Positions 10,651 to 22,341 of a stretch of 64,000 nucleotides of DNA are shown here, piece by piece. Position 1 is the first letter of the stretch, and each line of letters begins with the position of its first letter. A model generated the notes under the pieces. It saw only the letters and a program-made list of their open reading frames with translations. It ran no database searches and had not been told where the DNA came from. The position numbers and the translations under genes were made by a program. This DNA comes from Arcuatula senhousia (taxonomy: Eukaryota; Mollusca; Bivalvia; Mytilida; Mytilidae): the NCBI GenBank assembly GCA_963971305.1, contig OZ020305.1, forward strand, positions 10,697,001 to 10,761,000. The letters run 5' to 3'.

Positions 10651-13370
10651 CCTTAGCAAAGCACAAAATAGAACCAAAATAACAAAGAAGAAATAAAGGA
10701 ACTTTCTTGAGAACACTTGCTGTCTAAGAAGATTCCTTTAAAGGATTTTACTACAATATTCAAATCATATCCTCTACGCAATAATTTTAAGCCAGGTTTT
10801 CAGTCCCAAAGGACTGATTGTGAATGTGTGAGCTAAATAAACAACATTTCCATAAAAATCAGGATTGGGAATTCATGCATGCAAAGCTTGGAGAGTAAAA
10901 CACTATTCCTGTGTCAACACTGAATGAACGTGAATTTATTGTTTACATTATTTTTAGCGACAGTTAAAGGTTTAAAAGTACCACTTATCAGTTTAATATA
11001 TATTTTTGTTGTTGTCCCCAATAAGGATACTCATGTACACATGATCAATAGAGCATTTCATCACTATTCATTGATCTTTTCGTGCTATACCCTTATTATC
11101 ACAATAGTCAAGAAATGAATCCTTTGTACATGTTATCTTTTACAAGTGTAAACTGTGATTTTACCAAGTATTGTAAAATTATTCAAACAATTATGTACAA
11201 ATGTATATTATATCAAATTACGTTATTTCAAGATATGAATATTTAATGTATTTAATTTCAGCTGTAAATGTTTTTGAATTGTACAATGAATAAAAACAGT
11301 AGCAACCCATCTGGCTTTGACTTCAACTTCTAAATTTTGTTGTATTTCACAAAAAAGACACAAGACCCAAGGACTGGACAATGTGGTGTTTATGAAATAA
11401 GGTTTAAAAAAACTACCAAACTGGAATGAGCGATCTCTAATGTCCCTTCTTGTGTAGCAACAGATAGAGTTTTCATATCACAACTGATTTGTCAGCCCAG
11501 AACTGTCGGGGCATTCATTGATTTCCTTCTTAGAGCGTCATGTTTGACACGCTATTTCTACCACAAGGTTAAGTGCTCTTCGATTGTCAATTGTTATATT
11601 CACTTAGAAAAAAGACCCCATACGATGATGATGCGCTCGTAGACAAAAAGGAATATTTATTTCTCAGATTACTTCAGATGTTGCTATGTCGTATGTTTTT
11701 TTGTTGAGTCCTCGGGCAGCACCGGTAAGATGACGTGAAATCTGTCTAGGTACTATGTTTAATTTATGTCCAAAAAATTAGATCTAAAAATGTATCCCAC
11801 AATATATCATATTCATAAGAAGTTTTTTACTAGATATCGCCAACCTAAGAAAATTAGTAGTAAAGTTTTTGTTAATAAAAATCGTGACAAAAAGTTTTAA
11901 AAAATGAAGCTTTAAAATAAAGATTTGAAATCAAACAGAAGTATATGTCTGATGGACCTAAAACACATTTCCCAATGCAACATATCTATTAAATCAAATG
12001 TCAGCAACCAAGGAGTAAAAGCAGCTTTGATTATAAGCAAATAAAATGTGAGATGGAATACAGGTGTGACAGAGAAATTTAATAATACAGACATACACAT
12101 GTACATTAAATAGATGTCCGTTGAACCTAGAAACACATACCACAATGCATTATGTTACAAGTATTGTTACCAAATATCAGCAACCTACGACTAATGAGAG
12201 AGTAATAAATATTACGATTACTGCAAACACAGAGAAGACCGTCCGTTTAGGTAAAAAAAACACCCCACATTGCATCAAGTTAAACAAAAACTTATAAAAA
12301 AATATCAGTAGCATAGGGGGAGTAATGACTGAGTAATGAGTAAGTACAGAGTGTGACGGAAAAGTGAGATGGAACTATGGACGGACTCGGGTAAAATAGT
12401 TGACCCATTCTTGTTTGGAGCAGGGGTGAAAAAAAATGTTGGCGAAGAAAATAATGCTACTAACTAAAAACAATTGTCATGTAGCCTTTCCCCTTAAAGT
12501 CAGCCTCCCGATTTTTGTTTAGATAACAATCTAGTCTCGCATGCGATTAAAGAAGACACACTAAATGTCAGGATAACCACAAGTTTCATCAAATATCCTT
12601 TACACATTAACTTTAAATCCTTTGTAATTTTTAAAAATTTTTGTCTTTTACAGACCCAATTTTTTGTTATTAAAAAGGAGAAAAATCTTTTGTTCCGGAT
12701 TTTCAATGAAAATGTTAAAATCTGTTTAAGTATGGAGAATAGGTTTCGTCTGGTCCCATTTGACTATCTTAGAATTAAATGGAATAATTCCCGAAAATAA
12801 ATGCCAATGAAAGTATTGGCAATCCAATGTTCAATGAATTCGAAGATAATCTTGTTCATATTGGAAGTATATAAGTACAGTCCATGGTAGTTCCATAGTT
12901 ATGGAAAAGCATTGGACAACAATTTCCATCAATGTTTTCCCCTCCTCCAACCCTTCCCTTTTTGTAAAAGCTTTTTTTTTTGTAAAAAAAATATGTAAAA
13001 CTAAAACAACAGTAGCTTCAGAAAGACTTTATTTATTTTATACCAAAATTGTTTTCTTTTTTCAGTTCAACCGCATATTAGACGATTTATTTGATAATTT
13101 TTCCCTGAACATCTGCGACTTCATTCAATTCAATACTAAATATAGCAGCAAAACTAAATCCGGCAACAGACCATATGATCATGTTTGATTTTTTTCTTAT
13201 TTTAATTTCGTTGTACGTAAATAAATATAGACATATTACTTGTCAATTTCGCAATTTTTTACACTGAATAGAAAGCACATGTATCCAAAATATACCTTCT
13301 AAAACTTACCTTTACCGACACAAAAACTCAATTTTTTGCATCTTATATAAAATAATCTTACATGTATTTT
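10651..13370. other. AT-rich intergenic stretch with no supported feature
   Basis: Only short random frames occur. No terminal repeat pairs, RT motifs or tRNA-like boxes were seen. Confidence 0.5.
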
Positions 13371-13373
13371 AAC

Positions 13374-13745
13374 TCTTTGTGTTGATTGAGTATTGTCCAG
13401 CATAAATATTTACTTTTGGTAAACTGTTATTCACATGACCTTTACTGGGTGCTGGTAAACTGAGAAACGAAATGAAACAAAACGAGACGAAAAAAAAAGA
13501 AAAGAAAACGAAATCGGTAAATTAAGTAAACGACTGGTATCGGGTAAAATCGATTCAGTTTTCTATTTTACCGGTTTCGCTCGATTAAGTTTTCTTTTTT
13601 TTTTCAGATTTCGGTTGCTTGCTTTAAATTTTCCATCTTTACGGATTTCGTTTTCGTTCCGTTTCAATTTGTTTTCTTTTTGTTTCACAGTTATTGGTAA
13701 CCGCAAGTGTTTACATTTTATGATTAGTTTGTCCTCTTTTTTGAT
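13374..13745 (+). repeat. Family H repeat: purine-rich then pyrimidine-rich, copy 1
   Basis: It opens with attgtccagcataaatattt, continues with a purine-rich half (gaaacgaaat, aaacgaaatcggtaaatt) and then a pyrimidine-rich half (tttcgctcgattaag, gatttcgttttcgttccg), so it is partly self-complementary. A second copy lies in the opposite orientation at 47025-47400 and aligns over its whole length, including the flanking ccgcaagtgtttacat. Confidence 0.75.
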
Positions 13746-14129
13746 TCTATGTTTTTCTCTGTACTTTTCTTTGAAAAGAACCTGAGCAGTTTCTTCAAAG
13801 GTTTTACACAGCATTCTTCACATTGCATGAATTTCATTATTTTTTAAAAATTGCAAAAAACGATAGGTTCTACATGTATGTCTTTAATGTCTAAATGATA
13901 ATTTCTATTTGAAGAATGCATACGTCAATGTACGTATGGGTAAATGCAAAATACAGTATTTCTTTTGGCAGAATACATATGTTTGGGTAAATGCAAAATA
14001 GAGTAAATCGATTAATGATATTGAATGTCAAAGTTTCAAAGGAACAGTCAGTACGAAACACTGAGCTCAATCCAATTGGAGTGTACCATGTGTACGAGAG
14101 TATGAATAATAAAAAAATTGAGGGAAGAT

Positions 14130-14525
14130 ATGTATAAACATCAAAACAAATGGAGTACACGCAAAAATCACCAAGACAAACTGGACGGTTCACACAACAT
14201 CAAAACCATTGTAGGGTAAATGTACATTTGTATTAACATTTCAACAATTTAAATGCGCACATGTATAAACATCAAAGCTATTATTGGAGGGTACAAACGA
14301 ATAGACATTTATGCGATAAGAACATGATGAATGTACATATGTATAAACATCATCACCATTGTGAGGTACATATGTATAAACATCATCACCATTGTGAGGT
14401 ACATATGTATAAACATCATCACCATTGTGAGGTACATATGTATAAACATCATCACCATTGTGAGGTACATATGTATAAACATCATCACCATTGTGAGGTA
14501 CATGTGCATAAACATCAACACTTTT
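14130..14525 (+). repeat. Minisatellite, 33-bp unit, five regular copies plus degenerate flanks
   Basis: Five near-identical units start at 14333, 14366, 14399, 14432 and 14465, each beginning gtacatatgtataaacatca. A partial sixth unit starts at 14498. Upstream to about 14130 are degraded units recognisable by the atgtataaacatca word, and another relative is at 16000-16080. Reading frames through the array are a by-product of the period, not a gene. Confidence 0.9.
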
Positions 14526-14959
14526 AGAAATTAGAAACTGGCTTAAAAACCTTTTGAAAAAAGGATACGAATTCAATGATTTAGTAAAATCTTTGCATTC
14601 GGTATGTTTTGGCAGAAATATTGATAGCTTGATAGTTACTTTAAAACGTTAAATTTTCACTTAAAAGTCTTTGTATCCACTGTATTATTTATAAGCACCA
14701 CAGCGATCAAGTATGTCGGTTCTGTGTGGTGATACAACTCTAAATCATTCATTGTTTTGACGTCGGGTGTCGGATTAAGAACTGATGTATTTGATTCTTT
14801 TACATCAATCGATAAATGTTTCTTAGCTAGTTGTCAGTAACTTCCAGTGTTCTCAAGAGAGTTCCTCCTTGTCTTGTTGTTTTCGTATAGTATTTTGTCT
14901 TAGGTTGAATTGAACTTTTGTCGATTGAGTTTTACAGTGTGTATTATATATATGCTTTG

Positions 14960-15985
14960 TGCAACCTTATCAATAGGGCGAAGGTTGGATCCAAACTAGT
15001 TTAACCCCGCCACATTTTATATGTGCCTGTCCTTAGCCAGGAAACTTTGCCAAAGCCTTTGTTTGTCCTTGTCATTCTGTGTTAACTGTTTTATGTCAAG
15101 AATTGGGTCTTTCGTTGATGATTTATGGATTGGTTTTGATACTTTTGTATTGTATTATAAGTCTTGGGCCAATGCAAGACGGTAAGCAGTGACCTATGGA
15201 CATATTGAAGACTGCTTGCTATTTTCCGTTCACAGCGCATTTAAGGTAGAATATGACTGTATTTGGCCATAAAACTCTTTCCGTCAACCAGATGTAAAAT
15301 TTAACTCATCAAAATCAATGAAGTAATATATGTGAAAGTTATGGGTATTTAAGTTATATTGACATGGGCCGGAATGATTTAGGGACGAAAGGGGCGAAAT
15401 CCTGGGACGAAAGTTTCGACTCAATAGTTCTGGGGCAAGCCGGGGTCACAGCTTCAAAATTTTTATCTTAAAACCATTGTCATATTATTTTGTAACGAAA
15501 TATTGCCAAGCCTTGATCTCTTGCACATACACTTTTGCAAAAAAATGAGAATTTATTGTTCAAATTAGCGAGTCCGAGCCTACCTGGTGACAATTTATGC
15601 TAATCATATTATTTGTATACCAAACACACTGTTTGCACGGCAATATTACGTTAGAATGTAATATGGCAATCGTTTTTAGATAAAAAAATTGAAGCTGTGA
15701 CCCCGGCTTGCCCCAGAACTTTTGAGTCGAAACTTTCGGCCCAGGATTTCGTCCCTTTCGTCCCTAAGACATTTCGGCCCATATCAATATAACACAAATA
15801 TCTATAAATTTCACATATATTATTAAATTGATCTTGAGGGGTCTTATTTCACATCTGGTTGACGGAAAGAGTTTTATGGCCAAATACAATCATGTTCTGC
15901 CTTAAATGCGCTGTGTTGTGATTTTTTGAATTGCTGTTTGTTTATGTTTGTTGTGTCGCGTACACTTATTCCACATCTCAATATC
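14960..15985 (+). repeat. Family G repeat, copy 2, split by a foldback insertion
   Basis: The left part (14960-15230) and right part (15916-15985) together match the family G copies at 10330-10650 and 35500-35645. The interval 15231-15915 between them is a separate foldback element, so this copy is interrupted, not simply diverged. Confidence 0.7.
15231..15915. mobile_element. 685-bp foldback element with arms of about 230 bp
   Basis: The arms 15231-15463 and 15688-15915 are inverted copies. Outer ends are cacagcgcatttaagg and its complement; inner markers are gctgtgaccccggcttgccc and ggcaagccggggtcacagc. A ~225-bp AT-rich centre separates them, with no coding capacity. The flanks suggest a short TT duplication. 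The same host repeat at 35.5 kb lacks the insertion, which confirms the borders. It is an intact non-autonomous DNA element; superfamily not assigned. Confidence 0.85.
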
Positions 15986-16165
15986 GTGTACAACTTAAAG
16001 GAACACACGTATAAAGATCAAAACATTAGAAGGTACACATATATTAACCTCATAACCTTTAGAAGATAGATAAGGTTCATGGTTACACTTCGAATAAAAT
16101 GGTAGGTATTTGACCTATTTTTCTAGTTTATGTACGATTTAAACGATACATCGAAACACAAAAAA

Positions 16166-17551
16166 GGGTAGCAGCGTCTAGATAAAAAATTGAGGATCAT
16201 TTTCCCTTCCAGTTTACAAGATTACTTTTGTTGTTTTCTCTAATCATTTTCTTTCCGTTCAAATTGTTCCGTAAATAAAGCATGATTTGTCCATAAAAGA
16301 CCTTCCAAAAATCCGATTGCAAGTAGATTTAATAATACTAATAATGAAATAACCTAGCATGTGGAGGACAGATGACAAGGCATTGTTGTTAGCGAGTATC
16401 GCAGATGCGAGCCCTACAGCATTGTGCATGTTTTGAGATGTGCCAGAAATATACTGACGAGAAAACCGGAACACGTCTACTTTTACGGAGCAAAAAAAGT
16501 TAATAGGCACGGAGCAAGTAAAACAATCCACCCTCTGGGCTTATAAAAAATCCATCATAATCTGTTATGCAAAAATGAACAAAATAGAAATTCAAAACCA
16601 GTGATAAAACCCTCATTCATCCACTTGTTTATTTTCATACAAAGATTTTTTTTTAAACACCACTCGGTCTTTTCCGCTGAAAACGATTTTCTGGAAATTA
16701 TCGAGCTAGCTTTGACCCACTGTTGAAATCGTCCCATTGACGTCACACCTTAATTAATGCATGCATGCTTTGTTAAATTCCAAGAAAGATAAAGAAATAC
16801 TTAAATTAACTGAATAAAATCTATTTGCACTGACAATAACTATTATAATTCATATTATGATAAATATTAAAAAAGGTCTTACATGAAAATGAAAGTAGAG
16901 TCCCATCATGTGGGGTTTCACTCACTCTCCTCAATCCTGCATGATAATTTTACTTTACCGTTTTTTTTCGCCAGGTTTCTTAGTGTACCTTCTAAATTAA
17001 ACACTTATACTCAGAAAATCTCACAAAACCTGACAAAGTCTGAATGTTGTTTTGGTATGCTCTGGAGAACCGATAAATACCCTGACATGGAAATGACGTC
17101 ACGGAATCCATAAAGGGATAATTTCGTCCCCGCTAAATGTCGTCCCAGAATGTTACAGGGATTTATTATTTGCACAAATAATTGAATTTCTAATAGATAG
17201 TTATTGATCCCAGAAACTTTAACAACAACTTTTTCAAGTGCATATTTTTTGGGTCAGACTTTGCTACTATCTAATTCCCTTTTGAAAGCTCCCTCTATAC
17301 GTTAGACCATGGAGTTATGATCTATATCATAACTCATGGTTAGACTTAGCCGGTCGAGCACATGGATATATTCTTAAATATATATAAATTTCGGTGCTCG
17401 GTTAAAAGGCAGGGCCTTAATCGTATTATTTGGCTATATTTGGGTGAACTGAAAAAACGTGAAGAAAATTGCCCGGCAAAACGGATCAAGGGTACACGTA
17501 CAAAATACTAAACGTTTATGCAAAAAATATTTATCTAGACGCTGCTACGCC
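16166..17551. mobile_element. Possible terminal-inverted-repeat element, about 1.4 kb
   Basis: gtagcagcgtctagataaa at 16168-16186 is matched in inverted orientation by tttatctagacgctgctac at 17530-17548. The interval has no gene. No convincing target-site duplication was found, and the pair could instead be two separate solo copies of a short repeat, so the borders are tentative. Confidence 0.4.
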
Positions 17552-17663
17552 TTATTAAGCAATTGAATGTGTAGTTTAGGCTCCACATAGACAGGAAAAA
17601 GATCTTAAATATCAGTCATTTTTTTTAAGTGTAAAGATGAACCTTAAAGAGTAGCAAAAGTAA

Positions 17664-19288
17664 CAACATTGCTACGCGTAGCCATGTGTCCCCCGCCGCC
17701 GCATGAAAGTGTGGTATGTAAATTCGAGCGATATTTTCTCTGAGAAACGAATTCCCGAATTAAATGGATTATCCATTTTCCTCAAAATCGGTGAAGAGAA
17801 AATATACTACAGATGGGTCCGAACCAAACCTGTATGCAAACCAAACTTAGAAAGTAAACCAAAAGTTTACTATTTGTTTACTGTTATGTTGGTTTGGTTT
17901 ACTCTGAGTAAACCATGGTTTACTACTAAGTTTACTTTCAAAAGAAAACCAAACCAGCTATCTGACTAGTTTGGTTTACTCAGAGTAAACTTAGTTTACT
18001 ACGCCAGAGTAAACCAAACCATGCTGCAAGTTTAGTTTACTCAGAGTAAACCAAATAATATTAAAAGTAAACCAAACCAGGTCGCTGGTTTGGTTTACTC
18101 TGAGTAAACTGAACAAGGCCAAGAGTAAACCAAACCAGACCGCTAGTTCGGTTTACTTTGAGCGAGCATGCACAGTAAAGAATAAACTCTTTACCAGCCG
18201 ATCTGTGCGTCAAGCTAATTCATAAATTAAATTCATTATCTCTACTTTTTTATAATTTCATCAGGCCGCTGGTTTGGTTTACTCAGAGTAAACTAAACAA
18301 GATTAAAAGTAAACCAAACCAGGCCGCTGGTTTAGTTTACTCAGAGTAAACTAAACAAGATTAAAAGTAAACCAAACCAGGACGCAGGTTTGGTTTACTC
18401 TGAGTAAACTAAACACGATTAAAAGTAAACCAAACCAGGACGCTGGTTTGGTTTACTCTGAGTAAACTAAACACGATTAAAAGTAAACCAAACTAAAGGC
18501 CTGGTTTGGTTTACTCTACTTAATTTAGTTTACGTCGGAAAGCAAACCAAACTAGAAGAGCAAACCACGGTTTACTCTGACTCTGAGTAAACCATGGTTT
18601 ACTACCTAGTTTAGTCAAGTAAACCAAACCAAGCCAGAAAAGTAACCTATGTTTACTTTTGGTTTACCTTTGTACAGGTTAGGTTCGGTCCCATCTGTAC
18701 AAAGTTTCGCATTTTTAAATTGCGAAAATGAATGGCACCATCTTGTTCATTACGGTTTTCGAGTTATTTACGAATTTGTGATTTTTCAGTCCGAAAAATG
18801 AGACTTTGTCAAACGGTTTTGTGGGTGCAACTCCTCAGATACTACTGAACAGATGTTTCTGAAACTTTACACATGGTAGGATACCATTAGTAGGTGATCA
18901 TCCCATATTTGAAATTTTCAAAATGGCCGCCGTTTCCATGAAAACGGGGAAGAAAGGTCAAAATATAGGACATTCAATATCTCGGTTACCTATAGCTAGG
19001 TGCACAGGGTTCAGAAATTTTGTAGGCTGATAGAGCGAAAGGTACTCTATAATAATACAGAAAAAAAAAATTTGAAGCAATATTTACAGTTTTCGCGTTA
19101 TTTAAGAATTTGTGATTTTCTGGTCCAAAAAATGGAACTTTGTAAAAAAAAATTTATGTTCACTGGTTTCCTCCCTCGTTTTGACTGCATGATTTCTATC
19201 GTTTATCAGAGAATATATCGATCGAATTTACATACCACACAACTTTCATGCTGCGGTGGGGGACACATGGCTACGCGTAGCAATCTTG
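17664..19288. mobile_element. Family E element with ~70-bp terminal inverted repeats, interrupted by another element
   Basis: The ends are inverted copies: attgctacgcgtagccatg then tgtcccccgccgccgc at the left, and gcggtgggggacacatgg then ctacgcgtagcaat at the right, with homology continuing to ggtatgtaaattcga on both sides. The perfect palindrome gctacgcgtagc sits at each end. The right part contains aatggccgccgtttccatg, a word related to one in family B. The element is split by the insertion at 17810-18697; without it the length is about 735 bp. Confidence 0.75.
17810..18697. mobile_element. 888-bp element made largely of a palindromic motif array, TA-flanked, nested in family E
   Basis: Terminal inverted repeats run inward from cagatgggtccgaacc (left) and, complemented, cagatgggaccgaacc (right), and extend to about 24 bp with few mismatches. 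TA lies on both sides (17808-17809, 18698-18699), as for Tc1/mariner-type insertions. The interior holds about nine palindromes of the type gtttactcagagtaaac or gtttactctgagtaaac. Four are in a strict 58-bp tandem (unit starts 18271, 18329, 18387, 18445). No open frame of note. Confidence 0.8.
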
Positions 19289-19788
19289 TATCAGTATGCT
19301 TATCCTGTACCATGTGTACTTTTTATCACGTGTCATAGAACGAGTATAGTAAAGCATTCGTCGGTAGCAGTCACGTTGAAGATTACTCAGTAACAAAGAG
19401 CATTGTCTAACCTTTTGTCTTATTTATAAAGTCCATTTAATTTTTTTTTCTAAATAACTGTGTAAATAAACATGATTTTGCAAAAAAATATAAGAATAAA
19501 TATTCATATATCATATTGTTGATCTTGGTATTCTTTGTAAAATATGAAGGGAATGGTTTCCTTTAGGATATCCATGAAATAATAAATTGGTGAAACCGTT
19601 AGATTTCTTTTGTAAAACTAAAACTTATATGTCAACATTTTTAAAAAGTCTTTAACAGAAAGTCTTATAAACAAAATAATGATGTCTTTACAACCAACAA
19701 AAAAATCACTATATGAGGTTTTACGTGAAGACAATACGTCGAGTACTTAAAAATGTTGTTTTATTTCTTAAATTCAAGCTAACTAGGT

Positions 19789-20268
19789 AAGTGAGTGAGT
19801 GAGTTGGTGTTTTACGCCATATAGGTTATTTACAGGCGATGAACATGAAAAGGATGATTAAAGTTAACATGAAATGATGATGATAAATGGAATATGGGGA
19901 TGGGGTGGGACACAAAGGACCGGTAAATTTTGAAGAACCACAGGAAAAGGGGAGAGGTGGGTAGGGGCGAAAAATTTAGCCTATGTGGTGCACTACTTGG
20001 CGGTCCACAAAGGGGTCTTTTACGTGCATGAAGCGTGGCACTCTTCACACACGTTGGCCCACTATGGTCGGCGGTCAGGATTTCCGTATTATAGACCTGA
20101 CAACCCCCGCGGACGAGGGCTACCCTATTCAGCCACCTAGGGTACACACTTGGTCGCTCTGTGGGCTGAGCACTGACCCGACGTCAGAATCCCAAGACCC
20201 TTAGTCGCCTATTACGACAAGCTAAGCTCTGCTGCGGGCCTATTCGCCACCCGGTCCCCGCACGGGAC
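19789..20268 (+). mobile_element. SINE-like family A copy 2, with a perfect 12-bp target-site duplication
   Basis: agctaactaggt occurs directly before (19777-19788) and directly after (20269-20280) this 480-bp copy, so the borders are exact. It begins aagtgagtgagtgagttggt and ends cccgcacgggac. A 12-bp duplication is typical of retroposition by target-primed reverse transcription. There is no poly(A) tail and no obvious pol III promoter, so the class (SINE or other short retroposon) is inferred from the duplication. Confidence 0.85.
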
Positions 20269-20631
20269 AGCTAACTAGGTGAAATATCTTGTCGTTAGAA
20301 AAATCTTTGCTTCAGAACGAGTGATTAAAAACACCAACTTTTTTATGTACAAATTTAAAGTATAACACTGTTTATTCATGTAAACATGGTAAATGCTCCT
20401 CTATGTATGTATATACATGTACGTGGTCTATAAAATCTCTATTTTAACATATTGGATTTATTTTATTGGAGTGCATTCAAATGTAAACTAGCAATACAAA
20501 TCTGTTTAGTATGAATTTGGCAATTTTTTTTTTCTAGTTTCAGTAGATTCATCGAGTTTGAAAAAAAATAAACAAGTCATAAGTACATGTTATTCATTTA
20601 TTTCTTGGTTGTTGCATTCCTCATAATGAAC

Positions 20632-21970
20632 CAGGCCTGGGGTCAATAACAATGCAATGTAATGCATTACATTACCATTACTTTTCAAATTTTGTCATTA
20701 AATTACATAACCATTACTTTTTTTCTCTTCTGTAATGCATTACATTACCATTACTTTGCTTGTGTAATGCATTGCATTACACATTACATTTTGATTAAAT
20801 ATGTTTACTAGGTAAATCTTTTTGTACTTCTAATGCAGAAAACCCTATTTTGTTGTTGTTCTATATACAATAAATGTTTTGAAATGTTAAACATCTAACA
20901 TGCAATGGTATTGGCATAATCATTGAAAATTTCAAAAAATTATCATAATCCCTTGCGGAGACAGTAAAAACAAATCAAGCAAAGCAGCAAAAAAAAAAAA
21001 AATAGCAAACAACATCCAGGTTTTGAAACAATGATTGGAATGCGATATATGGATTTGAAATTGAAAAAAAAATATTCATTGGAAATCTAGTTTGTACTAA
21101 CACAGTGGTACGATTGTAACACCAACAGAAATTAGGCTAACTAATTCAAAGTAACTGTGGAATTGTCACAAATGACCATATATTGTAAATACTTTTAATT
21201 ATGATTGTAAAATAATGTTTTAGTTTTGGTTTCATTTATTCCATTTTAAAATCTTGTAGAATAAAATCAGAAAATAGTGTTTTGTGCAAGTCCACTAAAG
21301 ACAGGCGTGTCATTCTGTTTTTACAATTATTTGTATTTAAGATACAAAATATGTATTTAAATCCCTTGGTCTTTTGTCCTTTCAAAAATGTGACTTCAAT
21401 TAGTGAATAAATCTAATTGTTATAAAAACAAATTAGTACCAATAAAAATGTCAATGTATATGCCTTTATATATCTTAATTGACCATAATTGTAAACATCA
21501 AAAAGGTGATTTCAAATGAATCTTTTTTAAGAGTATCTTTTTTAAGTTTTTTTTTAGTGTCCCTTACTTTCTTTTCTATAGACATAAATAGTGCCATGTT
21601 GCTAACAGCACCCTTTGCATAATTTGAGCTTTTTTTTTATTTTCAAATTAAAGAACATGTAAATACATAATTGTATAATATTATTGGATTAAGGGATTGA
21701 TTGACAACATTGTGTTTTAAATCCTATAATGACTATTTTTTTTTAATTTATTTTCCTTCACATTTTTTTTCCCAGATGAACAAAATAAGCAAAAATAATG
21801 CAATGTATTGCAATGTAATGGGTGCATTACACAATTTTTGACCTAAGTAATGCATTACATTACATTACATGTAATGCAGAAATTGTGCATTACACATTAC
21901 TTTGCATTACTGAAAAAAATGTAATGATTACAATGCATTTGCATTACGCATTTGCATTACCCCAGGCCTG
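20632..21970. mobile_element. Non-autonomous hAT-like transposon, 1339 bp, with an 8-bp target-site duplication
   Basis: Both ends read caggcctggggt inward, and taatgaac stands on both sides (20624-20631 and 21971-21978). An 8-bp duplication with CAGG-type ends is the hallmark of hAT elements. Beside each end is a block of repeated aatgcattacatt words (20650-20790 and 21800-21960), resembling the subterminal arrays that hAT transposases bind. The AT-rich middle has no transposase frame. Confidence 0.9.
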
Positions 21971-22341
21971 TAATGAACATGGTCAATATCATCAGTGCTG
22001 GTAATTTAGGTGTCGTCTTTTTCGACACTATTGTTTTTTTGATTTATTCAAAAAACTAAGAAATACCAAATTGAAATCAAATATTGTACGTCTAAAAAGG
22101 TCACGATAAAAATAAATAAATAAATAAAAACAAGACAAATAAGCAAGAGGTTCCCAATAGCTTGGGCTATCCTGACTAAGATTCTTGGAGGTAAAACAAC
22201 TTTTTGCAAGCTACATGTATAAGACAAGCAGTTATTTCTATGTTTAATTAAATGACCACAAATTATCTCTTATAGGTCCATGATAAACATTATAAATTAC
22301 TGCTTTTGCCATATAACTTGCAAACCGTAGAAAATAATAAA

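Noticed and set aside
13563..13814. Lys-rich minus-strand frame
   Set aside because: It falls in the purine/pyrimidine-asymmetric family H repeat, which creates such frames; the second copy does not keep it.
14333..14525. Link between the 33-bp minisatellite here and the 33-bp coding array at 6761-8440
   Set aside because: Unit sequences are unrelated; equal length is probably coincidence.
14261..14527. Histidine-rich frame over the 14.3-kb minisatellite as a metal-binding peptide
   Set aside because: It exists only because of the 33-bp period; no flanking coding sequence, and the opposite strand is equally open.
19983..20204. Open frames inside SINE-like copies (also 676-1017 minus and 47611-48087)
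   Set aside because: Frames and lengths differ between copies of the same repeat, so no protein is conserved.
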